The notes beneath the pieces are model-generated. The model searched no databases. It worked only from the letters and a program-made list of their open reading frames with translations, and was not told where the DNA came from. DNA of 64,000 nt from Apostichopus japonicus (lineage: Eukaryota > Echinodermata > Holothuroidea > Aspidochirotida > Stichopodidae): NCBI RefSeq assembly GCF_037975245.1, contig NC_092579.1:12012678-12076677 (forward strand). The letters run 5' to 3'. This document shows positions 24,001 to 38,337 of the stretch, one piece after another. Each line of letters opens with the position of its first letter. Position 1 is the stretch's first letter. The translations under genes were made by a program, and so were the position numbers.

Positions 24001-27000
24001 CATCTGGGAGATCATAAACAAGCCATGGAGGAGTACGAGAAGATGACCAAGAGAGATAACTTCAACCCAGAGGTTTGGCTGAATCTCGCCTGCTGTTACT
24101 TCTTTCTTGGCATGTACAAGGAAGCTGATGAATCTGCTAGGAAAGGTAAAGATGGTGAAATCTCCTATTAGATATTGCAACAGAATGATGTAAAAAAATT
24201 GTATGACTTAAAAAGTGATTGTGAAATTGTCGGTGACATTGACAAAATACTATACTGACTTGACTTTGAAGAAGTTACATGAATCCACTACTGTGCAGGA
24301 AGCACGGGGAAGTCCTTTAATTCTTGCACCGACAATCAATGACAAATCATTACAAATGGCAAATCAAAAATTGTGTTTTCAAACTGTACACCGCATGATT
24401 TGCACAATTGACGATTGTACTTGTCTTTATTTTGATGTGATCTGAAAGAATGCTTCACATGCAGCCCTTAGCTGCTATCTTTCACTCATATTTTTTGTTT
24501 AACTTTTTCTCCTCAAAATAGATTTCTTTCGACCACAGACATTTCTGTAACAACAGATCTCTGTGAACTTATTTGTTTGCATCCTATTTCCAGAACATCT
24601 TCTTTTATCTTCTACTTTCAGCACCCAAGACAGATCTGCAGAATAGGCTTTTGTTTCATTTGTCTCAAAAGGTAAGCCTCGTACCAAGCGATTGTGAATT
24701 AGATGGCAGGTCTCCGACATTATGCCAAAAAATTGGACAATTTTGAAAATAAGGCACTAGTTGGTGTTGTGGCTTCCTCTTCTTCTCCTGTGTCCCTTAT
24801 ATGTCATAGTGCATTGTTTTTAGGGTTTCGAAGTAGAAATGTTTCAAAACTACATTTTTTTTTACTTAAGTTATTTTTTTTCTCCCCCTGCGTCAGTTTA
24901 ATGACGAGAAGCGATTGATGTCTTATCACCAAAACCTTCAAGATATGATCCCAGACCAGCTGAGCTTGGCATCTATACATTACCTTAGAAGTCACTACCA
25001 GGAAGCCATCGATATCTACAAGAGGATATTATTGGATAACAGGTTAGTTTGCGGTGTTCATAGTGCTATGGGTAGGGAAGGAGGGGGAGGGGAGAAGGAG
25101 GGGGGAGGGGAGTGATATATTGGGTCCATACTCATACTGGTATTCTAGCGTAGCTGCCTATAATCATAACCACCCTCATTCACTGTTACTTGTACTCTTT
25201 CTTGGAGCATATGTTGATCTACTGTACTCATCAAGACAAAGTGCTCCTACCTGCACTGAGTGCCCTGTACCATTACTTCCTTAAGTGAGGGCATGTCGGT
25301 CTATGCTAGTATTCATGCATACGTATTTAGTATTAATGCATACAATACATATAATACATATATACATACTAGTATTCATATATGTATTTAGTATTAATGG
25401 TGTTGTTCCTTACTCCCCTTAAGTGAGGGCATGTCGGTTTATACTAGTATTCATATTACTTAGTATTAATGCATACAATACATACATAAATACATACAAT
25501 ATATACACACATACTAGTATTCATATATGTATTTAGTATTAATGGTGTTGTTCCTTACTCCCCTTAAGTGAGGGCATGTCGGTTTATACTAGTATTCATA
25601 TTACTTAGTATTAATGCATACAATACATACATAAATACATACAATATATACACACATACTAGTATTCATATATGTATTTAGTAATAATGCTGCTGTTACT
25701 TACTCCCTTAAGTGAGGGCATTTCTGTTTGTACTAGTATTCATATATGTATTTAGTATTAATGCTGCCTTAAGTGAGGGCATGTCGATTTGTACTGTTAA
25801 CCATATATGTATTTAGTATTAATGCTGTTGTTTTCATGCTGAGTATTCGTGCTGTTGGTCTTACAAACTTGATGGACAGTATTGGGTGAAAAATGTTGAT
25901 GTCAGTGAGGTTGCTTTATGGCTGATGATGTGAAGGTGGGGGGGGGGGGTGGGGGAGCTTCAAAGGTGGTCATAAGTTTGCATCTCATGTGAACAGAAGG
26001 GTGGTGTTGCCTTACACCTAGACCTACCTTTCAAAATGGTGAGCATGATGGCAGTGAAACTCAGCAGAACAGCCAGAATACGTCTGGAGACATTATCCAG
26101 AAGGGTGCGCCAAACCTTTAGTATGTGGATAATAACATGGAATGGTTGTTTTCTTCTATCACTGTTTTCAGAGATTATCTGGCTCTCAATGTCTACGTGG
26201 CTCTCTGTTATTATAAGCTGGACTATTACGATGTCTCTCAGGAGGTTCTAGCCGTCTACTTACAGCATTTCCCAGACAGTGCCATTGCTCTGAATCTCAA
26301 AGCCTGTAATCACTTTAGACTCTACAATGGCAAAGCTGCAGAGGTAAGGTTTTCTGTATGCATTCGCAATGTTCATTAACCTGTACCCCCGCAGAGTATG
26401 TCATTGACTCAATTAACAAGGGAGGGTCCACCATAACTCCCCATTGTTACGTGACCGTTCTCAGACTTAATGTGGAGAACAGATCACGTGACATAAAAAG
26501 GAGAACACGAGGATGAAAGTAAGTTTAAAGCATTTAATAAGCTATTTACATGGCAGAACAAAGTATAAATATGAACATAATACATAACTATAGATTCTTA
26601 ATTCAATTAACGTCTTTCTGGACTTGGAGAACCGGGGGGGGGGAGAGTTTCTGCTTATTTCTTGAGTTACCTTATAGTGCTAGGCGGATAGTGTCCAGGT
26701 TTGCTTTAGAAGTAGTTCGGCTGGATGTAGATAAAGTTCAGATAGAGCGACGCGAATCCATTAGAGTGAGTAGGTCAGAGTTCCGACAAAAGTATAGAGT
26801 TAAATATATACTGTGTTTAAAATGGGCACAGTAATCAATGCCAAGGAACCATCAGAGGTGTGGCAACCTCTGAACGGAAAGAACGGAGAAAACGGAGAGG
26901 GCGCTCAATCGGGCGTCTGTGGCTTTTATCCCCGGAGTGTAAAGGAATGTTCCAGTAAGTTATGAATATTCATGAAGTCCGCAGAGACACTTTGTTGGCG

Positions 27001-30000
27001 AGTTCCAGTTATGTAGAATGCGTGAGCGCATCTGGGATCGTAACAATCGGAAGACTCGGAGACTTGAATGGTAGCTTATATTACGAAATAGGATAGATGA
27101 AATAAGTGGGTTACATAAAACCATCACCACAATGTCTCCTCTTCCCATTTTGCTCAATCACAGCCCATGTGTCTGCCCCTGGCTCCCAGAACTGTAGGGA
27201 GTCATAATATGACAAGATTAAATCGAATCATTGCCCAGTGATTTCATGACTCCATTTGTGTTGTTGACTGTACTGTAGAGTCACTTGTGTTATCTATACG
27301 GGGGTTGGGGGGGGGGGGTTTGACAAACTTGTTCAAGTTGCTTCACTTTAGAAATGTATTAACTTCGGTTCAAGACTCGTTATAAGTTACAACATTCAGG
27401 ATCCTAAGAGACACACAAAAGTGAACTAGCCAAGCAGCTCACAAGGGTATCCAAAAACAATCTAAAATTCTTCTGAATCTTTCTCAACAGGCTGAGCTAA
27501 AGAATCTTCAAGATTTAGCATCGCCGTCCTTTACGTTTGCACAAGACTTGATCAAGCATAATTTGGTGAGTATCACTGTCTTTGTCATATCAATAATATT
27601 TAGTTTTAATATATATTAATATTTATTGTTCTTGGTTTGTACTCAAGTTGGGTGTAAAAGCAGTACTTTTACTTCCTTCCCCTCTTCACAGCGACAAATT
27701 TTCTTGTAGTGAATCCCTCTTCTCGATACAAGTTTTTAGACATATATACGTGGCATCCCACCTGAATACTCAGATCAGTATCTAGTTGTACATTGTTACA
27801 TCGAAACTTGCAAATGACATTAACGTCGGTGACAATACTTGTTATTTTCACCAACCATAAAGATATCAGAAATATGAGAAATGAGTGGTATGCCAGCTAT
27901 AGCATCATACATTGACAAAATGGCAGTTTTGTCTCCAGGCATGAACTTTAGAACCATCATATGTATCTCAAATGGAAGGACGTTTCTGTTTTAGCTGTAT
28001 AGGAGAATTGATCGTATTATCGATTATTGATTTATGGACATTTTAATTTATAAATTTTACAATTCTTGAGATATTAAATTATTGTAAGTCAATAAACTAA
28101 CAGCATATTTCCTCCCCATATCATACACAGTACTTTTGTGATAATACAATATGTGTTGCCAAGACAACTGCTTTAATTTTTTTTGTTTTTGTGTTTTTTA
28201 TCTTTCCTTCTGCTCAGGTCGTTTTCAAGGGTGGAGAGGGAGCCCTTCAGGTACTACCTCCTCTAATCGATGTCATTCCTGAGGCTCGTCTTAACCTGGT
28301 CATCTATTACCTAAAGCAAGGTCAATAAAAACATTCTATTTATAGCTCCACAGGGAGAGGGGAGAATTCTTTGATTGCTGTTCATTTTTTCCACAAAATA
28401 TTGCTTGTTTTTGCTTTTGGTTTAGTTTATCTTATAACTTTCTAAACAGTTTGTGTATAATGTTGATCTCATGTGGAACAAGAAGAAAAATGACAAACCA
28501 ACTCAAATTGAGCTGGTATCCTTTGTAACAAATTGTATTTTGCCTTTGATTCGTTAATGACAACAACAAACATTCCCAAGAGGAGCATTGGTCAATGTTA
28601 TGGTTGAGCTGTGTTGAATTTCTCATATTTTGTTTAATTCCTTTTTGACCCTTTTTCACTTTTTTTGCGGTGTCTGTAGATGATGTTAACGAAGCATATA
28701 ACTTAATCAAAGACTTGGAACCCACGACACCGCAGGAGTACATCCTTAAAGGTGTGGTGAATGCTGCCCTCGGCCAGGAACAGGGTTCGGTATGTCAGTT
28801 GTGCATTTATCATCACTCAATAATACATGATAGTGTGTAGTTCACCTACCATTGGGGGGGGGGGGGGACGGCCACTAATGGCGTAGGTGTGACACTTCTA
28901 AACAGTAGAATACACCAGTCTCCCAATGTTAGTTGATTGATGAAAATCATTATTAACTCAGCTCACATCTCTGTTGACTAACTTGTAATAGACTTCAGAA
29001 AGTCCTGTGAACTACACGTCCTTCTGCCAACGGAACTATCCAGTCATATCATGTTGAAACGGTGAAATGACAAGTTAAAGACAAGCTTCTACAGGTCTTA
29101 GAAGAGCGTTGATCAGTCCGAAGTGAAACCCCTAGAGGAAGTGAAAAATAGTCTTAAGTAGATTTTAACAGATTGTTAGGTTTTGAACTGGAAATGCCAA
29201 AGTTAATAAAGAGTTTAGACTGACTGGGAAACGTCAACTTAAAGATAAATTGATACATACAAATATTGTTAAATCTTTCTCTTTTATTTTGTTCCTTTTT
29301 ATACTTTGAGCATATTCTCTTGCTTACAACTTTGAATACTTTTATATAAAGAATTGCTATTTTAGTCTCAAATAAATGCTTTTGTTTTGAAACTTATTCT
29401 TTTGGTATCGGAACTTTGGAACTACATTACTTGAATAGCTCCATCACATTAATTTAAATGGAATAATGGCAATCTTGTGTGCACAAACTCTTTGACATTT
29501 CACTTCATCTTTAAAATGACGCTCATATAAATATAGAGTTAAGAAGCTTTACCCGTTCTAAGTACTTTTAGCAGCAATGTTACTTCTTGCGTAGTTTAAG
29601 TACTAAACTCAATATAACTTTTTTCTTTTTTTTCTCTCTCACAGAGGGAACACTTGAAAATAGCTCAGCAATATTTTCAGCTTGTGGGTGGATCTGCAAG
29701 TGAATGTGGTGAGATTTTTTTTATTCATTTAGAATTTAGATTCATACAGAATGATGACAAACACTCTCCTTCGATAAAGGTGATAAGAATAATGCATGTA
29801 AACTCGCTTGGAGATATATATTTGTGAGAGGGAGTAAACAAATCTTGTAGACTATCAAAAGCATGTGGAAGTAAAGTGTTCAAAATAGTGTGTAAGTGAC
29901 CCTTACGTATCATCAGCCCAATCTTTTATCGAAATAAGGATCCTGTTTATGGCATTTTTTATCTCAATACATTACATGTATAGAGATATTGTAATGGTAA

Positions 30001-33000
30001 GTGGGACTCTCTTTTCTCTTAAAAAATTTTCAGCGTCTTCATACAAAGCTATTTTTCTCTGGAATTTCCAGAGCAAGAAAATATCATATAGACCAACAAA
30101 AGTTACTATTTTTTATTCAAGAATTTTATCTCATTCTATGACTTTTTGACCGATTTATGTCCAAATCGGGCCAAATCGGACTGGAAAACGATTGAAACAG
30201 AGTGTTTTTGCACACGCTCCGAAACTTGTTTGTAGGGAACTTTTGCCCACGTTTTCCTGCTTATTTGTTAATTATTATTCGATGTCTATGGTTTATAATG
30301 GGCACGTGACATATTACTTTTCAGCGATTGGTTTGTTATCTGCAGTTCTATGTTTTATGAAAGAGAATAGAATAAGATTGTCTTTTAACAGTGGTATCGT
30401 CTAAGATAGGGTCCTATTTATTATATTTTTTATTAACATTTTAAACTTCCATTTGTTTTTACAGGTAGGTATGAATAAAAATTTTACTAGCGGTAAATGA
30501 CATTTTATGGCTTTTATTTGCTTAATTTGATGTTTAAATGATTTTTCTTTCTTAAAACAACACTGAGCTGCCGCCCCTACTTTTATTAAAAAGGTCCGTT
30601 TTTGATGATTAAGCCCCGCCTCCAAGCATATTGGCTATGACTCATGGACAGCTACATGTTAGATATACGAAAATGGCTACACTCGCGACCAATTTTCTGT
30701 ACTGTAGTTAGGTACGCAAGGTCTTGTGTATTGCATGCTAAATGCATATACGCATTGTGTACTTTTGAATTTTGCGTAGTGCTTTTAATTAATATTAGGC
30801 CTTCGTTTTTGTAACATACATTTAAGGATAGTACTGGGGTTCAGGTAGCTTTTCAGAGCAAGGGCCATGATAAGTTTGTTTGATTGCCCTTCATGTATTT
30901 TTGTATAATTACGTTTTCACATCGTTGTACTTCTGAAGGCTACTTAGGCCTAATGCATTTAAAAAATATATATAGGCATAGCCTAGGCCTATTACTATTA
31001 TTAGGCTTTCAGTGATAGCCACATTAGCATTGTACTGGTGTTCAGACAGCTTTTCCTAGGAAGGACCAGGGTAAGTTTGTTTGATGGTTACGTATAAAAG
31101 AGGAGCCGCCCATAGCATCACAACTTTTATAACACTATAAAAATTGTATAAGGTTATGTTTTATTTCTAAGAATATAAATATGGTTATAAGAAGTATGTA
31201 GCTTTCTTTTGAACCTGTGATGTTTGACATAAAATGTACAAAGAATTAAAATAAAATAACAAAATGGAGAGGAACTGATGTGGCTATTAGGGGAGGAGGA
31301 GTCCACCCATCACTTTCAAAAAAAAAACTTGTAATCTTCTTTTACATTATTTTTTCCAAGTCATAAATCCATGAAATCTTCATGTCAGAAAAATTGAGAT
31401 GGAAAAACGTGGGTTGTTTTGATACTTGGAAGTGGACACAGTTTTGATGGTAGTCACCACTACAGTCTACAGTAACGTACAGTAGGTCAATAGGCCTAGC
31501 TCTCAAGGCGGGCGTCAAGAATATGGTCGAGTTCGCCTCTTCTAATTTGGCCGTTGTCAATGACATCAAACTATATGACCAAAAAGTCCAACAGAGTCTG
31601 ACCCAAGATGAAGGATACCACATAAAAAACAAGTTCTTAGGTATTCTATGACATTACTAAACCTTGCAACGTCGTTCTTTCGACAAACAGGCAATGAGCG
31701 CTAAAGGCAACACTAGCAGGATAAAGTGTAACCTGCAGAGACTATTTGTGGCAAAGTAGCTTAAATGCATGTTATATATATTTGTTGTACCATGATTGAT
31801 ATTGATAATTGTAGAGACAGAGCAAAGATTTGAAATTACGAATCAAAATTAAAAATTCCAGTATTGAGATACTGCGTCATTGATGCTCTTGTTTAATACT
31901 GTCTAGATCTTTAACGGGACGTTAAGCCCCAAACTGGTTTCTTCTGGCATCTGTTAAGCACTAGTCCTACCAGGATTGCTGGCTGTTTGCAGGATCTTTA
32001 ACAAAAGTAAAGATTCTGTTACCATGGAAACATGATAGCAGACAATGGCTTTCAGACTGCTGCTTCTTGGATTCCCTCTATGATAAAATGTATTTTCATG
32101 TTCTTTAAATTCAAATTTATTTTCTCATCTGTACACAAAAGTCAGTACAGGGTGTTTGGAATACTAAATTACAGTACACTAGAAAGGACAACATAAAGGG
32201 GATTAATCAAGTGTAATGGCTGTGAGTAAAACATACAGGAAGAAAGAGAAAGATACACTTTTAAGAAAAACAAGGAAAATGTAGAACACAGGGATACATG
32301 AAAAACACTGTGAGAGCTTTGTGTCAAACTATTTACAAGATAAGATTTTCCTAATATTTTTGGGAACTCCTGATAGTATCAGCGCTCATTTTTATTCAAT
32401 AACAATTTTTTATCAATAATTTGGTACTGCATGAGCAATGGTAGTATTTTTAAAACTTTTACTATTCTCTAAAAGTTTAGTTTAGTATCTATTGTTTTGG
32501 CCACGTAAACGATGTTATCGTCATTTCATTTCCATTTGAAAACAAGACCCAATTTATAGTTAATTGTTATTATGGTATTTGATCCCCTTCTTTTGACAGA
32601 TACTATCCCTGGAAGGCAGTGTATGGCATCCTGTTTCTTCATCTTAAAGCAGTTTGAAGATGTTTTAATTTATCTTAATTCCATCAAGGTAGGTTTGGTT
32701 GTCATATTAATTCAACTTCTTCAGTCATATAGTTTATGTTAATTGCCAAAAAGGATTGTTTTAGAAAGGTTCAAACTTTTTATTTGATAAGGGTTGATTA
32801 TAATATTAATAAAACAGTCAACTATAAGGTGTGAAAGACAGATGATGGTTTGAAAGTATGAAACATTAATGCTTAATTTTAATATGCTATAACAAATTAC
32901 TTCTTGCTTACAACCCTGCGGTTATTTGTTGACTCCAGTAATCTTACCAGAAATTTTCAGAAAAAAAATTGTTGAGCCATGAGGTATACTTAAGTGAAGT

Positions 33001-35068
33001 TAGTACTAATATAATAGAGGAATATGTGTGTAATACATCTATTTCATCTGTTACAATTTGTATTAATTTTTGTTTTCTTTCTTTTTTCCCCTGTAGAGTT
33101 ATTTTTACAATGATGATTCCTTCAACTTCAACTATGCCCAGGCTAAAGCGACAGCAGGAAACTTCAAGGAAGCTGAGGAGGTAAACTGTTTATAAAATTA
33201 TAGAACAAACATAGAGGATGGTAGCGGCAATCTTCTTGACCTAACTGGTTTAAATTGATATTTTACAACTACATTGATTTTTATATACATGTGCTATTCT
33301 GGTCGGCTAAAAATTTCTTTTTTTGGTAACTTAAGTTTCTCTATTTTGTCTTCCCACTGCCTTGTTTAGATTTTGCTGTTAATTCAAAGAGAGAAACTTA
33401 AGGTTGACTACACCTACCTGAGCCTGATGGCTCGCTGCTGTAAGTAACGCAGAGATTTAATGTGTAACCAAGGAACTGTTGATTGTCTTAGAAGAAGAAT
33501 AAGTGGGAAGGAAATGACTCCTCATTGGTGGTTTTCTTTTCTTTGTAGTCATGTGCAACATACAACAGTTAGAAGTATGGTCTAGATATGAAGGTTTGAT
33601 GATTGCATGGCACCTTGGCATACTGAAAGTTATATTAACTTTTTCCATCCCTTCCAATTCCCCCTCCCCTCCCCCCCCAGGGTTGCATCCTTTGCTTGCA
33701 ATAGACCCTCATACAAGTTTATATGGAAGAACCAGCCAATCTATTGTGGGACCAGGTTGTTCACCCCAATACCACTCAACGCCTTTTCAACTAACCTGCT
33801 TAGTAAAGATACAACATCCCTCCCCAGCCCCCTTTATAAATGTTTTCTGAGAACTATGCCATGGTTCTGTAAGCACTTTTGAAATGATTATTCACACCTT
33901 TCCCGCATACTTTGCGGACGATTGTTTTCTTGACAGTAATAATGAACCGTAAACCACGGTTGGCTTGGGAGGTTTACCTCAAGATGGAGACATCGGGGGA
34001 GTCTTTCAGTCTGTTACAACTGATAGCGAATGACTGCTATAAGGTAAATGCTTTATCAACATTTGACAGGTTTCTGGCTGCTGCACAGAGGTAGCTGACA
34101 GTCTGTGTTATTTCAAACAGGTTGATATCAGTAAAGAGAAACTAGAAGGGCTTACTTTAAAAAAAACAAAGCAAATTTTGACAAGAAAACTATTTCATAT
34201 TTAATAGAAATTAACTTTGATTGCATGAATGGTCTTCGGCAGTCAAGCAAGATAAGAGGCTTATCTTGAAGATCTCCATCCCCTTCACAGAAACAGTATT
34301 GCTAGACTGCTAATTGCATTCAACCTAAGATGTAATTTTTCTTGGCCAACTACATATCATCGTTTGGGACACCTTCACAGGCACATGCAATAACTCTTTA
34401 AGCCATTGTTTCTGTCCTTTAACTTTTTGTACATGTACCAATACTGCTAGTCACAGTTTTAAATTTAGCTGTTATCGCTCAACCCTGTTTGAATATTCTT
34501 CTTCCTCCTTTCCAGATGGGACAGTTTTACTATGCTGCCAAGGCCTTTGATGTGTTAGAGAGGTTGGATCCTAATCCAGAATATTGGGAAGGCAAGAGAG
34601 GGGCCTGTGTTGGAGTCTTTCAGCAAATCATAGCAGGTCATGAACCAAGGTCAGAACAGAATTTTTTTTGTATTATTTGTTACATTTGAAGCAGGTAGTT
34701 GTTTTTGCAAGCTTATGTATGTTTACGAATCTATCAAAGCGAATACAAAGAACGGACGACAATGCTAGAATTAGACTATGGACTCACTGCAACTTTGGTC
34801 TCCAGAGGGAGGGACTGGGCCTTTCTCTTTGACCTTTCTAATTATGTTTGACACTAAGGGAACTGATATACCCTAAGGCTCTTCCATTTTCTTGGAATGG
34901 CTCATACGACCTCCAATTTCTTTCATTTTGTTTTTTGCTCTACATTTCGGCAGGGAGACACTAAGAGATATTCTACAGATCCTTCGGAACACAGGAAACC
35001 CGCAGGTCGAGTACATCATCAGGGTAATGAAGAAGTGGGCCAAGGACAACCGAGTACCCGTTTCATAG
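21082..35068 (+). CDS. IFT56: IFT56/TTC26 (DYF-13), intraflagellar transport complex B subunit
   Basis: TPR-repeat adaptor of the ciliary IFT-B complex that carries a subset of motility cargo along the axoneme. Exons: 21082-21084 (initiator only, inferred), 22678-22815, 23938-24145, 24622-24671, 24897-25042, 26172-26343, 27491-27565, 28218-28320, 28680-28789, 29645-29708, 32600-32688, 33097-33180, 33370-33439, 33937-34043, 34516-34649, 34954-35068 (stop TAG). All join in phase to 555 residues; human TTC26, as I recall it, has 554. The N-terminus is MLSRQKP with a Lys-rich stretch. Diagnostic blocks are [39 protein letters not shown]...[100 protein letters not shown] and a C-terminal [13 protein letters not shown]. 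The donor after 28320 (GTCAAT) is weak but needed. Introns 4, 5 and 9 carry repeats. No frame break was seen. Confidence 0.96.
21355..21415. repeat. Short tandem repeat (aagctcaggttg)n
   Basis: Four imperfect copies of aagctcaggttgaag in IFT56 intron 1. Confidence 0.8.
23040..23208 (+). repeat. Interspersed repeat R8, copy 2
   Basis: Second copy of the 8459-8625 repeat, in an IFT56 intron, including gaagaagatcctgctaggat and the same terminal gtttt(a)tt stretch. Family uncertain. Confidence 0.6.
25264..25805. repeat. Tandem array in an IFT56 intron, about 140-bp unit, five copies
   Basis: The landmark ttaagtgagggcatgtcgg occurs at 25281, 25419, 25564, 25708 and 25769. The last unit is shortened to about 61 bp. 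Units also share actagtattcatatatgtat. Confidence 0.85.
26445..27045 (-). mobile_element. Possible solo LTR (fossil), LTR retroelement
   Basis: A 601-bp segment bounded by TGTTACG and CGTAACA, with a TATA-like GGGGATAAAAGCC on the minus strand. No coding region is attached. Flanking target duplications are not clear, so it would be old if real. It sits in an IFT56 intron. Confidence 0.35.
29709..32599 (+). other. Long IFT56 intron (2.9 kb), little recognisable
   Basis: A partial duplication links about 30780-30890 and 31000-31095 (shared cagcttttc...gtaagtttgtttgat). No ORF with family resemblance was seen. Confidence 0.4.
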
Positions 35069-36755
35069 TACCTTTTACCAAACTGCCGGTAACCCTGATG
35101 ATGGATTAACTTTTCTCGGCTCTAGATTGTAAACTATTTTCGAAAAGGGAAAGATTTTCATTTTCGTATTGTCTCTCAAGGAATAAGTCGTATTAGAGGG
35201 TCCCTTGGTTCTACTGCACTTGTTTAATATGGATATATATATATGTTGGAAATGAGTTGCTGAAAAGTGAGCGACGGATACCTAAGTGAGTACCAGAGTC
35301 ATATCACAATCACTGGTAGGGTTTCATTTACCAGCAATTTTCTGAAATTATCCATTGCAAGATAAACTTGGCTGTTTTTTCATAAGTGGTTGTAGCAACA
35401 CTTAAGCAATGTTTATAGTAGGTAAATGCTGACCTAGCATATATACCATAAGGCAGTGGTGGTGATAACATTGGCTCAGTCATTTAGGTCTGTCATGAAG
35501 CAAACTTGAAAACAGGATGGTATTTGAATCCAACCTGGTTTGGTAGAAACGTTGTCTGAAATGTTGAAAATCCTTTGGAATTTTCTTTGTCTCTTCAAGT
35601 AACCAGCCTCCTCTATGTTAGTCCATTCACTAATTTTACTCATCTATGCAACCTAAGTGAGACAAACATCCTATAAATTAACAATACAATGCTAGATATC
35701 ACATCTAGTCTGTTCTGTGTGTACACACCCGTTACCACCAGGTCCCACATTAACATCCTCAAAGACCCCTCAGCATCCCACAAAAAAAAACTGCAGATTT
35801 CCATAGGATACAGTGCAAAGTCTAACAAAGATACAGGAGTTTCAAACATATTCCGCTAATCTATGAACTGAGCACCAAGATTGTATTATATCTAAGGATT
35901 GTGTATCACTCCAGATTTATTTCTGGCCACTACTACTCAGTCCTCTGTTTTTCCTTTACCATTCTCTCTCCACCTCTCTCTCTCTCATATACTATTGGCG
36001 TTTTTTTTATGGGACATCATCAGCTTTATTAATGAGTCCGGATGCATTTTAAGAAAGCCAATCAAATCAATCACACATCACTAGAAACCACACTGACCAG
36101 TGACTGCCATTCCCATGCTTGACCCCCCTGATATCCCCTCCCTCCCTCCCCATGCATAACTGGTGAAGTAAACCTTTTCTACAAAGTCAAATTTTCATTT
36201 AAATATATACTTTTTAATAAACTTAACAAATTAAATAGAAAATCCTAAATCTACACACTGGATCACCTTGAAGGAGTTTTTTTTTATGTTTTTTTTTTTT
36301 AAAGTTTGTTTCTGAATTGTGGATATACCAAGAAGCAAATATATATTTTATTTCTAGCATACCTATTTAATGTTATTTTGAGTTTGTGTTTGCGAAGAAA
36401 TGGTCTCCTTTAAAGGTTGTCAAAACCAGATGGTTTTCGGAACCTGATATTACTGAACTGGCAAGTTAAGACCGTACTTACTTAAAGTCACACATGAAGG
36501 TTAACAAATATTTTTGTTTTTATATTTATGCCTAGTATGTGACAATTGATTTGACTAAGGTGTACTATGTGCTTCCTGTGAACCACGTTGATGTATTTTA
36601 AAGAAGATATATCAGAGAATAGCACGACAATATCTTGCTCAGCTTATTCTCTTGTTAATGTGTCCGACCTAGCCTGTACATAAATGGAATAGTACCATTA
36701 AATTGTATACATTTATAATATTGTTGTAGAAAATAAAAAAGAAGTAACATTTTAT
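35069..36755 (+). other. IFT56 3' untranslated region
   Basis: AT-rich sequence with no convincing ORF follows the IFT56 stop. An AATAAA polyadenylation signal lies at 36732-36737 and a second one near 36817. The end point is inferred from the first signal. Confidence 0.5.
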
Positions 36756-37120
36756 GAAAACAAATCTGTTATTTTCATTGTCTCTTCTCTTGTGTCTCTT
36801 CTCTTGCCTTTATTTGAATAAAACAACATATGTGTTATTATGCAGTATCCGATTCCTAGACACCTATACCTGACTCTATGTCAACCATTACCAGTAACAT
36901 GCATGTAGGGACGATATTGCTCCGCCGACTTGAAATTTTAAAGAAACGCCACACTTTGCAACTTTTACCGTATTATTTATAGTGTTAGTATTCTGGTGAA
37001 AATTAAACAGCACAGACAAGCAACATCATGTCCAAAGATATGTTCGTGATATGAAGTTATTTGTCGAAATGATTTTGTCTTCATTAATCTATTTTCAAGA
37101 TGATATGTCCAATGATGTGC

Positions 37121-37917
37121 AAGCGATCTCTAGTACAAAAACCAAGTGTACCCCTGACGGGTCTCGGAACCCGCAACCTTTGAATTTGAAGTCAATTGAT
37201 GTGTAAGCGATCTCTAGTACAAAAACCAAGTGTACCCCTGACGGGTCTCGGAACCCGCAACCTTTGAATTTGAAGTCAATTGATGTGTAAGCGATCTCTA
37301 GTACAAAAACCAAGTGTACCCCTGACGGGTCTCGGAACCCGCAACCTTTGAATTTGAAGTCAATTGATGTGTAAGCGATCTCTAGTACAAAAACCAAGTG
37401 TACCCCTGACGGGTCTCGGAACCCGCAACCTTTGAATTTGAAGTCAATTGATGTGTAAGCGATCTCTAGTACAAAAACCAAGTGTACCCCTGACGGGTCT
37501 CGGAACCCGCAACCTTTGAATTTGAAGTCAATTGATGTGTAAGCGATCTCTAGTACAAAAACCAAGTGTACCCCTGACGGGTCTCGGAACCCGCAACCTT
37601 TGAATTAGAAGTCCATTGATGGGCAAGCGATCTCTAGTACAAAAACCAAGTGTACCCCTGACGGGTCTCGGAACACGCAACCTTTGAATTAGAAGTCCAA
37701 TGATGTGCAAGCGATCTCTAGTACAAAACCAAGTGTACCCCTGACGGGTCTCGGAACCCGCAACCTTTGAATTAGAAGTCCATTGATGTGCAAGCGATCT
37801 CTAGTACAAAAACCAAGTGTACCCCTGACGGGTCTCGGAACCCGCAACCTTTGAATTAGAAGTCCAATGATGTGCAAGCGATCCCTAGTACAAAACCAAG
37901 TGTACCCCTGACGGGTG
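37121..37917 (-). repeat. 84-bp tandem array of a tRNA-Arg 3' half, ten copies
   Basis: Unit starts (aagcgat) fall at 37121, 37205, 37289, 37373, 37457, 37541, 37625, 37709, 37792 and 37876. Each unit holds, on the minus strand, the anticodon-to-acceptor half of tRNA-Arg(TCT) with an extra base in the T loop (GGTTCCGAGACCC), plus about 40 bp of 3' flank. No unit has a D arm. Because 84 is 3x28, a repetitive open frame runs through it on the minus strand; that frame is not a gene. Confidence 0.93.
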
Positions 37918-38240
37918 TTCTTATACCTCTTGCTTCCATTAGGATCCTTAACTATTAGAAAACCAGCATTATTTCTCAACAGAAACCGTGGCGCAACGGT
38001 CAGCGCACTGTACCTGAAGAGCAAGACTCACTTTTTCTCTCGGGTTCAAATCCCAGTGAGGGCAGTTTGCTTTTGCTGTTCTTATACCTCTAGCTTCCAT
38101 TAGGAACCTTAAATATTAAAACGAGCTTCTCAACAGATACAGTGTCGCAACGGTTAGCGCTCTGTACCTGATGAGCAAGACAAACTTTTTCTCTCGGGTT
38201 CGATCCCCAGTGAAGGCAGTTTGCTTTTGCTGTGCTGTTC
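37918..38240 (+). repeat. Two tandem tRNA-like SINE units of about 160 bp
   Basis: Both contain a GTGGCGCAACGG-type A box (about 37989, and a GTGTCGCAACGG variant at about 38142), an insertion in the middle, and GGTTCAAATCC or GGTTCGATCCC as B box, then ggcagtttgcttttgctg. The anticodon arm does not fold as a tRNA. Confidence 0.6.
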
Positions 38241-38337
38241 TTATATCTATTGCTTCCGTTGGGAAAATCGTTAGTAACAATGTTCACGGTGAACTTTGAA
38301 CCATCACACAATAGATTAGCAAGATTCTTCGAGTTTT

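Noticed and set aside
37095-37565. 156-codon minus-strand ORF with a 28-residue repeat
   Set aside because: It is a reading of the 84-bp tRNA-half array; the repeat length is a multiple of three by chance and the family is non-coding.
37121-37917. CRISPR-like regular array
   Set aside because: The whole 84-bp unit is repeated, with no variable spacers, and the genome is eukaryotic.
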